DNA from: Bugula neritina
Lineage: Eukaryota > Bryozoa > Gymnolaemata > Cheilostomatida > Bugulidae
DNA length: 64,000 nt
NCBI GenBank assembly: GCA_964035545.1
Contig: OZ037769.1
Location: 13,568,633 to 13,632,632 of the forward strand
Reading direction: 5' to 3'
A model generated the notes under the pieces. It worked only from the letters and a program-made list of their open reading frames with translations, was not told the origin of the DNA and ran no database searches. A program made the translations under genes and the position numbers. How positions within the stretch are numbered: the stretch's first letter is position 1; each line of letters opens with the position of its first letter. This document shows, in pieces, positions 1 through 12,900 of the stretch.

Positions 1-875
1 ATATTGATTAAACCAACATTTGATAATAAATTTAAAGCATTAGCATATCTACAGATTATTAAAATGAGAATTTTAAAATTGACAAAATTTTATGGGAACA
101 CAGTTAAAATTTAAACACATCCATTTATTTAATGCTTCAAACAAAGTTAAAAAACTATTTAAACAAAATAACATATTTGACAAAAAGTGATATAATTTAT
201 AGTTCAAAGTCATTATAGAGCTCTTATAACAATCAAAGAATAATACGAGGCACAAAAATGCAGCAAACAAAATATCCCAGAGCATTTTTATTAGCTTTAC
301 TAATGTATACTATTACTAACTATGTTATTGCATGTACCCTGCCTGCTATATATATTAACTATAGTACTGTACGTAATCATATGCATGGTTGTTATAGTAA
401 TATGGCTCTGAAAGATTGGGTTGAGTATTTTGTCTTCTCTCTTTCACACCTTTGCCTCTAAAGATATCAAATGAAGCATATATGTATGCATTCATACTGA
501 TACAAACACTGTGTGTGGTACATTACTAACATTGAGTATGCTGCTAAAAGTTAGAATAACAATGTATGACTATGTGATAAAGAATTTTTCATTTTTTACT
601 TTTCAGGTAATGAAGTGGTTTAAAATCACAATTGAATATACTATCTATACTATATCACAAGTTGTTAGCTTGCTTTAAGAAAAACTTTTTTCATCATGGG
701 ATCTTACAGGGATAATGACTATAGACTCGCATAAGTTTTTTATTACACACGTTGCAGTGCTGGTTTCACCAATATATATAAAATAAAACAATTGTACGAG
801 TATTGTATACTCAACAAATAATAGAGTCAAAAGTTCTCAAAGTGAAAAATAAATTGCTACTTTAATCAACTCTAC
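1..875. other. Stretch downstream of the CLCA-A transmembrane exon
   Basis: No coding exon is recognised here. The last CLCA-A exon should lie here or to the left of the window, because the transmembrane exon ends in an open phase-2 codon followed by a GT donor. Positions about 690-755 hold a weak, diverged piece of the SINE body seen intact at 54811-55029. The rest is AT-rich without visible structure. Confidence 0.5.
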
Positions 876-985
876 CTGTTTGTTTTCAGACAGACGTACA
901 CAGCTATGCTGATACTTGTTACTAAGAGAATGAAACTGACGGAGGACGCAATTCCTATCAAGAGAGGAAGCTGGTTCATAGTAAC
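876..985 (-). CDS. CLCA: CLCA-A exon 20: transmembrane anchor
   Basis: The reading frame gives one strong hydrophobic helix (LLIGIASSVSFILLVTSISI followed by AVYVCL) and then a basic stop-transfer end (KTNR), consistent with a type I membrane protein. It has the same phase as the 122-bp anchor exon of paralog B (51337-51458). It ends at a GTAGAG donor, so at least one short cytoplasmic exon follows. Confidence 0.7.
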
Positions 986-3900
986 CTAAAATTTAAACAT
1001 TTGTTCATAGTAAAAGTTTGTTATGTGAACTATTTAGATATTATTACAAAGTAAAAATTAATAGAAATAGTGAATCTCTAAGTATTTAACATAAAAGTGA
1101 ATGGCCAATTTTAGTTTACAGAATCTAGAAATTTTATGTTTTTGAAACATCATCCAGGTTATAAATATTAGAGTTCAGAGTGGTTCTAATTCTAAATTTA
1201 ATTGCACCAACTGCTAATTTGTCAACTGTATAAAAATATAAGTCAGTGTTTGTCAAATACAGGAAATGTAAATCTGGATGTTTTCAGCAGAAAAAGCTCA
1301 CAAGTATAATTGAAAGAAGTGGACTCACTGTGGCTGGAGTTACTGTTGGTTCCACTGTAGTTGTTGGTAGCTGCAACAAAATAAAAATATTCTTGTAAAC
1401 AGAAGCTTAATCACACTTCCTGGTGCCAACTTCCTATTCTGTTGCACTCATGCACATGTTTTCTTTGTTTTTAAATAACTTTAATATGTAGTTTTGCATT
1501 TTATAACAAAAAGTATAGCTATAATATGAATGTTAATCAATAAGTAGAAGTTGTTACGCTAATAAAAATTAAAGTTTTTGGCATTTAAAATTTTCTGTAA
1601 TGATAATAATCCGGACTGCATGATAATAGAACCTGTGCTAATATAGTGTGAGTCAGCAAAGTGTTCTTACTTGAATATTTATCTCAAAACTTTATAACTT
1701 GTAAACATGAAATGTGAAACGAAAACATGCATAAAATGTTTCAAGACTGTTTAATAAATGTGAATCTTAAAATTATTTTATTATTATACATGGTAATACT
1801 TACTAACTATAATTGTTACACTTATATAAGTCATTATCTTCAACTTCTACTATATATGCTTACATATATTACATCACATTTGCTGTACTTACAGTAACAT
1901 ATTGCACATCTATATATTCTGTTATATAATATTATTATGTATTACTATAATGTAGTAATATAATAATATATAGTAGAATATATAGCAGATGTCAAATAAT
2001 ATGTTATATATTACTTATGTTATTATATTACTTACTAACTATAATAATTATACCATATCAATGCCTTTGACATCTGCTATGTATTCTTACATTTTACTTC
2101 ATATTTGCTATACTTACACTAATATATTTGACATTTACACACATATTATTTACTTAGTGTTTGCTATATGTACCTCAATATCTATTTCTGTAATGAAAGT
2201 AGCTGCAACGGGATTAGATACATCTCCGACATTACCAGCAGCATCGACAGCAGCAATTCTGAAGTAATGTGTTTCTACGTCCACTGACTCATCAACACCA
2301 ATGAGAGAGCTATTGATGCTGCCTGATAACAAATACACACAATATTAGCTTATGTAGAGGCTGCTTTGAGTTGCAAAATACAAGCAATGTCAAATAAATG
2401 CTAACGCATATAATGCGTTTATTGGAGGAAAGTGGTTGAAATCACTTTTTCTTTTGTAAAAATTTTGCTGATTGTATAAAAGTTGAATTAATTTTGATTA
2501 GAAATAAACTTATGCTGTGTATATATTGGATTTAAGCCAGTTGTAGTGTTTTGAAAATATAAATAATTTAATGTTTTTCTTTTTTATAATATATGATGAT
2601 GCTACAAGATTTGTGAATTTTAATCGAAACTAATACCTGGAAAATAACAATAATAATAATATATAACTATAAAGCTTTAAATAATATTATGTTTATTGCA
2701 TGCTGCAAAAAACCTAAAACATATGCTAAAACATATAATAAGTAAGTTATTTTGCTGTTTAGTATAGTTTTTATGTTATACGTCCACTTTGTAATTTATT
2801 AAAGCAGGTGATCAACTTAGCCTCTTTGTGAATTTTAGTATTTTATGTTAATGTTTTTTTCTTTCAAGTTCCATAATATTAGACATAATTACAACAGCTT
2901 TATAAAGATAAATAAATTATACCAGTATCAATCTGGAGAGTCAGTGGAGTGCCTGCTGCTACCAGTAAGCTGTCGAGGTCTGTTTTAATTGACTCATGAT
3001 TACTAGGCAGCTCTACCAGGTTGGTTGTTGAAGAGTCATCTGAGACGTAGATTTTGTAACTCGACGCTGAAAATTGAAAAGAATTATGAACTGTTATCAT
3101 TATGACAATGGAGAATACTGTAAAAAGTGAAAGAAACTACTATAGCTCAGAGTTAGGCTAATTTATAGTGTCTGATTACATTTATTAATTTTAATTCAAT
3201 AGACCCTTTTCAGAGGTCCTTGATATCCCCTTTACAATTAGGAGTTGTGTCCTTCCAATATGAATAGGTTGAATAAAGAGCAAACTCATTAGAAATTTAA
3301 AGTTTAGCTGCTACTTAAAATTCCAATTATGCCATATAATTGTTGTTTTAGGAGATAGATATTTTGGTATAAGTTCGCATATTTGCAACTATTCAAAAAA
3401 CATTTAAAAATATGTCTTCATGGAAAAGTTTGAAAAAAATAAACTTGAATACATTTTTGTGGTTTTGGTTTTCAAGTCTATTTTGCTTAAAAAAAATTTT
3501 ATTTATTTTGGGAGACCACAACTCCTAATTGTAAGGAAGAACTTTGGAGACCTCTAAAAAGGGTCTATTAGTATTTATTTCATCACCATTACTCTAATGT
3601 AAAGAGTTAAACTCTGGTGCACTAATATATTGTCTCTTAAGTTATTAGAATCTGTATATGCAAAGTTTTACTAATATAACTTAATTTCAGCGCATATATT
3701 ATAAAATTTATGATAATATTGATAATATCAATAATATCGAGACCGTTTGAGGTGATAAAAAATCAACAAAATAAATATAAATTCACTGCAACATATTTTT
3801 TGAAGCCTAAAATATTATAGATTTGTCTTACCATTTCCAATGTTGACGTCATCACCGGGTGCCGTCCAGGAGAATGTAAACAATTCAGGATTGCTTTCAG

Positions 3901-6900
3901 AAATGGAAACAGATTTGAAATCTTTGATCTTTTCCGGTGGCGTAGTATCAGGAACAGCAGTATAGTTAGCAACTGTGACCACACCCCCTATGTTATTAGG
4001 AATAATTGACAAGTTGTACCAAAGTAAAAGCTATTTGTAATAAAGAAAACCCCTAAATTATTGTGCACTTCAACGAAAAGTTGTCTTCTCAATGCTAACT
4101 TCTAAAATTATTACTAAAGCCTTGCAAAGCATATCTATTTTAGTTTTAAAAGTGAAGATTGAGTGCTGATTATATATTAACTATAGCAGTTATTTAGCTT
4201 TACTAAGGATTTAATTTGTTAAGCTTTACCTGAGGAAGTCCGTAAAACGTTTCCAAGAGAGTTGCATCCTACACATCGTTTCTTTCTAGCACTGGCATCT
4301 TCAGGTAAGATCCCTTCACCAGTAACATCCACCTACAGTTTATAGTTTCACCTCATGTTGAGAAATCAAGCTTTCAAACCAAAGAAATTAAAAACAGTTT
4401 TTACTCAATTACTGTATAGTCAACATATAATAACAGGTCTTGACTCAGCACACAGATTTGTTAATACAAAAAATTCAATATAATTGTTTTTTCAACCAAA
4501 CAAACTTTCTGATTATAAAAGTAAAATGATGCCAATTAGAACTTCAAACAGCTAATTTAAAATTATTTTTTAATTAGTGTTGATGAAACTGTTGGATACT
4601 AAAACATGGCTTGCAGTTAGACCGAAACCTTCCAGATAATATAATAAAGTACAAATAGCCACTTTATAACCTGTGATTCTATCATACTTACATCAATACT
4701 GTAGAACCCTCCACCAATAAACTTGTGAGCATTAAGAACTGTGGCGTATACACCATCGTTCGGAGTAGAGTCTTTGCCTACATCAAGTATTCAAAATAAT
4801 AAAACCTTATTTTCTATATAAGCATTATAGTATAAAAACTACAGCATATCAAAAAATGCTTGTCATTTCCAGTTTTATAAAAAGTAACTTTGAGTCTTAT
4901 TTTCTTGAAACAAATTATTATGATAGAAAGCATTTAATGCTAAAACTACAGTGTTGAGTTTACCCTGTAGTCCATGTACATTGCATAATGGTTAGCGCAC
5001 CTGCTTGCAAGCCAGAGGTCCCGGGTTCGAATCCCAGTGGGGGCAAAGTTTTTTTATAAAAACAAGTATTTTTTCAGCGTATTCCATAACATAACTGTTA
5101 ATTTATATATAATAAATTAGTTATATAAGTAGATTTATTATCTTAGAGCTAATTTTGAGTGAAATAAGAAAAATTGCTGGTAAATCTGTAAAAGAAATTG
5201 TTAAATTTCCTCATAAATCTGTAAAAACCGGAAGCTTACAAAAACCTATAAAAACTATATCGGTAGTCAAATTGAGAGACTGAGAAAACATAATTTGCAT
5301 GTAAATTTATTATGCTATTTTTGTAAAAAAGTTAGTGTGTGCTCTTTACATTGTTATAACAAGCTTCATGTTGGCTTTAACAGTATTACTGTGACAGGAT
5401 CTAAACACTAGTTTCATGAAAGCTGTGTTATTAATGTTTTACCAACCAATAATATATCTAATTGGAAGTTGTCACTCTTTTGTGAAAGTCTCTGCATGTA
5501 CTTCTGATATATAAAAAACAAAAATTGCTTCAAATATCAGTCAAAAAGCCAAGAAAGATATAACATGTATTAAGCTACCTGTCCCATCATCCTTGCACTG
5601 GAGCACCTCCCGTTCACCCTGGTCGTTCACAATACCCACATTGACTGTCACACCTAGAACTGGTGTCAGTTGTTGAAACACGTCCACATAAATGACCAAC
5701 TAAAATTTAATCAAGCAATTTGCCTTAAATATTCAGTTAGTTGTTGTAATGTAGACTGAACAGATATAGAGTAACTTGCCAGAATACTTTACCAGCGAAT
5801 TATATTTTCTATTTGCTATCAATTACACAGTGTATAGCTTTAATTTTTTGGGTTAATTCAATTGAAATATTTTTTATATTTAAGTTTGCAATTATGTTTT
5901 ACAAAAAAAAGATAGGATTTTAAATAATATTTGGTATTCTAAAAAATTTAAAAATATGCATCATTATATTATAATAGTATAATTTTTTGTCTCTTTTAAT
6001 TACCTCTGAGTCAGGAGTAAAATCGATTTCGGGTTCATTCATCCTGGTGTTGATTATGATTGGCTGAACGCCAGGCAAGGGTTCAGAGGTCACAGTCACG
6101 ATGATCTCCTCTGTTGATGGAGTAACAGTGTCAGTCTTGGTCAAGTTATATGACACGTCACCGACCTGGGAAATTTAATATTTTAATAGTATGCAATGTA
6201 ATAGTTTGCAACTATAGTAATTTAATAGCATCATATATTTCACAGATGAAATATATGTCATATGATTATATAAATATTACATAACTATAGCGCTATAAAA
6301 CTGTATTAATATATTAGTATACGACTTTGTGATTGTATATTACTAAATGATAATATGTATAGGTAATATATATAATGATAATATATCGAGCCAGAGCTGT
6401 AGGGTTTGTTATTCATATTACGCCAATTATCCTTGTCACCAAAATATTATATGTTTATACACACCACTTCTCCTGCGATGAAGGCTGTGATCAACTTTAG
6501 GGTTTCATCTTTGGTGATGGTGACCTCATTTCCACTCAGCACTGTAACTTCTACCGTGACGTCCACAGTGTAGGAGAAGACTAGAGTAGTATTCAGTCCT
6601 ATAGTGGCGTCAATGGGCACGATATCCACTATTGATATCTCATCCACAGGAATAACCAGTACGGTGTTAATCAGCTGTAAATATTTCACAAATATTATTA
6701 CTAACAAAACGATGATATACTCAAAATACGACAATTATACAAAAATCTAAAAGTTTTTAATTTTACATTTTTCACATTTCTATTTTTTTCAATTCTCATA
6801 ATTTATTTAAATTAGGCATGTTGTGTTATTTATACTCTTAGCAACGATTGTATAAGATTGAAACTTTGCAGCTTGCATAAAACAAACTATAACTTCTCAA

Positions 6901-9900
6901 TTAAGGTGCAATTTACAAAATAGATGTTTGCGCATGGATTCGTGAGCAAAACCCTTCCACAATTGACAAAAAAAGTTACGCGACTTTGATAGTTAATTAT
7001 AGTCAGTTATGCATTATTGATAATGCTAATGGCATTAAAATAAAATATTTTATAACGTTGAACAATAAAGTTAAGGGCAAATACAATTAGTCACTTAGAC
7101 TTTCTTCATCTGACGACTGTCAACATAATGTATGTACATGTAGCTGCCAACTCTCAACTCTTAAAATACTTTTTTTTGAAAATTATTGTAGCCTCAATAT
7201 TAAACTTAACTGACTTTCATGAATGTGGATGCAATGGTTAAACAGGAAATGGTATCAACTAAGGTATCAACTGGACTCACGATTGTCAGGAAGTTATCTT
7301 TACTGCTGCAGCTTCTCTGTACAGTCTCAGTAAAGAATCTCCTCAGCTCTTGCTGTGAATCATCATCTGTGGCAAACAGACTTTTCCCTCCAGTTGCAGT
7401 TGCAATGGTTTTAGAGACTGCATCTGCATTGTCTCTAAAGGAATACAACGTACTAGTATGTATACTTGATATATGTTAATGGCAATTACTGAAAAATGTT
7501 GTTGATTACAATGTAATTAAATTATTTGAAATGATTAACAGTCATTAACTTTTTATAAGAGCATTTTAAAGCAATTCAAGAATTTTTCTATCATTATAAA
7601 TATTTTATGCAAAGTTTATATACACATGAAATTTTTTTAAGATAGTTTTTCATTTGTAATATTTCCATAGGCGAAGTCTCACAACTTATTGTTTTCAGCA
7701 TGTACTCTGAACATGCCTTCCTGTATCATATAGTATTGATGACTCACTCTATAACATAGTATTGGTGACTCACGAAAATAACACAGTCTTGATGACTCAC
7801 CCATATAACATAGTATTGATGATTCACCCATATAGCATAGTATTGGTGACTCACCCATATAACACAGTATTGATGACTCACCCATATAACTCAGTATTGA
7901 TGACTCACCCATATAGCATAGTATCAACTGTAATACCAAGTCTAAGAATGTCAGGCAGTACTTGAGCCACATTCGGGGCAGCGTTTTCTTGTCCATCAGT
8001 TATAAGAATGATGCTGGTTTCATCTATATTAGACTCAGTGTGTCTTTCTAGCATCTACAACAGCCCCACTGAATGAGTATAGATGCTATTCTTAAAAGCT
8101 ATATTCTTTATTTTAAAATTACGTTTTTCTCCCAACAGAATAAGTCCTTAGCCCACTTAAAACCTTATTTCAGGGTTTTCACAAAGGTAGATAGAGACTT
8201 TAAAAAATATTTTTTTCAAACTGATTAGTAAATAAAGTTTTAAGAAATTAAACTAACCATCTTATACAAATTCGCAAAAGAAAATTTGAAAAGTATGAAT
8301 CTGTTTTTATATAGAACTAAAACAAACAGAATTATAAATATTGTACAGTTGGTATATAAAGCCCTCACCTGTTGGCACACCTGTAAACCTCCACCTATAG
8401 ACGTCCCTCCATCTGCTACTGTAGGCACGCGGCTGATCACTCTATCTCTGTCAGAGTCATCTTGAATTTGCGTTATATCCTGCAGCTCAGTGGCAACACT
8501 TTCAAAGGAGACGATTCCCACATATGTACCTTCAGGTAAGAAAGCTGATATGTATGTCTTCACCGCTGTAGCCATTCTACCAATTCTGTCAAAGTCCTAA
8601 AGCAAGCAAGAATCACCTGAAAATTTTCAAATCTAATGTTTTATCAAAGTATTTAGTTTTTAGTTTATTACTGTATTATTTGACATATTTTAATGATACA
8701 TTTGCTGTGTTATTATATAACTTTAATATTTTCTCTTTACAGGATTCAATTATACACATACACACACACACACACACGCACACGCACACGCACACACACG
8801 CACGCACACGCACACGCGCACACACACACGCACACGCACGCACACACGCACACGCGCACGCACGCACACAAATAAATATAACTCTATTTCAGTAAGACAG
8901 AAAAATCTATTTACGCCCATGCTTCCTGAGACGTCCAGTGCCAAGCATACAGTGCACGTAGATGCTATATCTGTAGGAGCAGTTGATGTGGTAGTTGGTG
9001 TGGTTGTAGTTGGTGTTGTGGTAGTTGGTGTTGTGGTAGTTGGTGTTGTGGTAGTTTGTGTGGTAGTAGTTGGTGTTGTGGTAGTAGTTGGTGTTGTGGT
9101 AGTTTGTGTTGTGGTAGTTTGTGTTGTGGTAGTTGGTGTTGTGGTAGTTGGTGTTGTGGTAGTTGGTGTTGTGGTAGTTGGTGTTGTGGTAGTTGGTGTT
9201 GTGGTAGTAGTTGGAACAATGGGGTTTGGGTGAACAACAATGCATTGAGGTTTTGGCACCAATGTCTGTCTGTTTTTCTTGTAATCAATCGCTACAAAAA
9301 TATCAAAATTATGAAATTTTAACTTGCATATAGAAAGGATCATTACATTCACAAAGTTGAAGTAGAGCATTCTATAGCTAATTTGTACTTCACTAAAATA
9401 ATCATTCTAAATAAATTATACTATATCTTGGTAGTTGGTATCTGTATGCCTGGATATAGGAAGAAGATAATTACCAAAGTCCTCCAGTTTCACCAACACC
9501 TCCCAGGCACTTCTTTCATCACAGAGTCTATTTTGCTTGTTTGGAGCATCTCTGTTGTGTGATTTGCTGTCACAAAATTCTACTACCTGCAAGTGCATAA
9601 TTATAAACAGTCTGTACACTATGTACATCCGTTGTCTTTCTATTTTTAATAATTGTCAATTATCATCAGATCATTACATTTTTAAATGTTTGTTCTTTAT
9701 CTATAATTATTACTCAAGATTTACAGGTACTGATTAAAAGTGAATTTTAGTTGAACTTATAACAACTGCTTTTATAAAATTAATTCAACTATTTTAATTA
9801 ATGTTATAAACTCTTGGATATTAAATAGAATAAAGGCGCTTAACATATATGTACTCTATTTTATTGAAAAATATGTGCATAAATTTGAGCAAATCAATTC

Positions 9901-12900
9901 ACACTCTTTTGACTGCAGTTTGCTCAAAATGCTGCAATTTATTGCTAAATTGCAGCATACTCTTTGATCATTCAGCACAAGTCATTTTAGAAAAATTTTT
10001 AGTTTTGGATAAATAAATAGCAATACCATGACAACCACACTGCAGGATGATTTAAAAACACTTGAATCAATTTACAGTAAAATTAGTAAATATTAGAATA
10101 CAATATCATCGCTTATAGCATTTTTAGCTTAGCAACTAGCAAACTTAATGCGGTTGGCTAATGACACTGACCTTTCTTACAAGCAAGCGGATTGGCTACC
10201 TTGGGTATCTTGAGAAAATCAAAGTTAGAGCAAAAACTCAAGCACAAAGGGCTATTATTAACATGTGGGGTTAGACTTCACAGTTGACCTAACTAACTTA
10301 ATAATCAAAATAAATTATAACGGTAGTAAATTTCCCAAATACTTGAAGAAAATAGTTCTTACAGATGCGAGATGTTCAGCATACATAAGTGAGGCAGTGG
10401 CAGACGTAATTTCCTCAATCGGTTCAAACACACAGCCAGACCCATACTCCTGCGTCTCTTCGTTATATTCCGTGCACCCAGCGTTATCTTTAGATGTGTC
10501 AATTATTTGTCCAAATATGTTCTTTACAACACATCTGTAAAATGTTTCAAACAGGTTATAATAAAGGAATTTGAATTATATATACAAAAAAACTCACTCT
10601 CCACGTGAGCACTCCTGATGGAACAGCTCTTTTAAAGGATTGCTCTATCTTAGTTTATTACAATCACATTATAATTATGAACTATAATCTAATGTGTATG
10701 CAAACAATTGTGACTTTGCAAAGGGATATGTGCTTAGAAAACAGCTTTTCAAAATTCCAATTTTGAGGGAGGTAAAATTTTCAGCCATGAAAAAGAATAG
10801 CCTAATACGTGACGTGTGAACGCCAGTAACTATGCTGCACGTGCCAACTATAGCGCTAGTATTCAAGGTTGCTGAGCGCAACATCAACCAATAACGCTCC
10901 AGCAGTTACAGTGCGCTATATAGGTCAGCTTTGGTGCGCCCGTAATATTGCACAATCTGACCTAGTTTAGATCGATCGCAGGCATTCATCCTAAAGAATG
11001 CATGGTTTTGCAATGCTTTTTTCTATGTTTACAAGCAAAATATGGCCTAATGTTATCACATACATGTTATTTAACATGTCAAAAAACTATAGATTGAGAT
11101 AATTCACATTTGCACTTCTATAAATATACAAATTACGAGCTGAAAGATCACATCTCACAGTCATATTGCTATAGTTATTCATTTGTATAGTCACGTGACC
11201 AGCAGGAATGCTGGCGCTGTTACGTCACATTTCCCAGCTCATTTCAAAATCGGTGTTTTGGCTGTTACCAATCTACACCCTCAACTTCAACTAACTTTTT
11301 CTACCTTTGGTCAAATGCTTTTTGTCAATGCATGCTTAGAAAAACACAGTATTATGTGTGTTTGACCTAAATGGCCATTTATTAGACAAGATAGAGCAAT
11401 CCTTTAAAACGGGCCAACAACTGTCATTGTCATTGGCGATGTTAGGAAGAGCATCCAGTCATAATTGCTCTTGTGCCACAAATAAATAAGTCCTTAGCAT
11501 GTTTCAACAAAAACCCCTTCCATTAAGGGTTTCCCACAGGGATAGCAACTATAAACTTGCGTGAGCTTTTTATAATTAATTAAATTCTGCCTTCAAAACA
11601 TGGTTGAATAAATTCAAACAACATCTAATTAAATTACAATTTTAATACATTGTTATAATATTTTTACTGCTTATGGTATTTTTTATGATATTGTTACAGT
11701 GTAAGCTTTAAAAGAATTACACAAACTGACATAGTGGGTCTCAGAGCTCCATCTTTCCCGTAGAACTTGGGAGAAACAGTATCAGTCGAAGGGACATCTT
11801 CATCAAACAACCCCCACTTCAAATGTGCGAACTCTCTCACCAGCCTTTTCTCTGTAGCAAAAAAAGCAATTTTAAGAATAAACTTTGTCCACTTTTGGCT
11901 TGCACTGCCAAAATGCAATGCATAGATGAATCACAAAGTTTAAAAGCAGGTTTATCTTAATAAAATTATTTTACAAAAAGTATTGCTTTTACCTATAACT
12001 AGAATGTTAGTCGTAAAATAGCATAATTAATTTGTTAGCATCATGGAGAATATGATAGAAGTTTTACAGAATCCTAACAATGACTTTTTTATAAAGGGAT
12101 GAACAACTATTGTTCATGAATGACTAAGAACTTATAAAAGCTTACATTCCTTTGTGTACCTTCTTTACAGTGTATAAGTATACATAAGTGCTTTACACTG
12201 TGTATAAATGCTTTCCATTGTGTATACTAGTGCTTTACACTATATGTACAAATAATTATAAATTAAAATTATTATTCTGTTGTTGGCATCAAATATAAAT
12301 TATATAAATACTAATGTTGAGCTCTATAGTTAATGAACGTTACATATATAATAATAGGTTAGTTGCAGCTATATATAGTTCAACCATTTCCTCAAATTAT
12401 ACAATACCACAACTTAGCATTTCCTATAAATTCTTTTTATGCTGTCATTACTAAAAAAATATACTACAAACATTTATTCATGACATTTCTAAAAGCTGTG
12501 GTATTTTCAAATGATATTTTCTATACTACTAGTCTAATATTTTTCTTCCACTTAATAGTAAACTGATATAAGTACTTCGTAGACTTTTCATGTGCAACCA
12601 TGCTCAGCCTACTATAATAATTGCTTTATAGTTCTAATAGAAAGTTGTAGCAGGTTAACTAATTTGAAATTTTGACACATGCTCTAAATTTACACTTGCC
12701 TGGGCGCACAGAAGCTTGGTCTGCTAAGTTTGTCAAATAATTAGGGGTGAAGTGAGTATAGTCCCCTTCTTGGCCACAGAGCCCGGGCTGCAATGTGTAA
12801 GGAATATCTCCCCAGGCTTGGTTAGGGGGTCCTATTATGATTCTTGCTCTCTCTATAGTGTGTTCTGCTGTAGCCTAAACGGTAATAGCAATGTATTGTG

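Noticed and set aside
4980-5046. A genuine tRNA gene
   Set aside because: A- and B-box-like words are good but the acceptor stem does not pair and the anticodon stem is mismatched.
7679-7996. A protein with CYMGESSIL repeats
   Set aside because: Wrong frame relative to the CLCA exon; produced by the 27-bp donor repeat.
8676-8895. Proteins from open frames over the CA repeat
   Set aside because: Low-complexity translation of a microsatellite on both strands; lies in an intron.
8907-9322. Val-, Gly/Cys-, His/Asn- and Leu/Pro-rich open frames
   Set aside because: Other-frame readings of the PTTTT minisatellite in CLCA-A exon 7.
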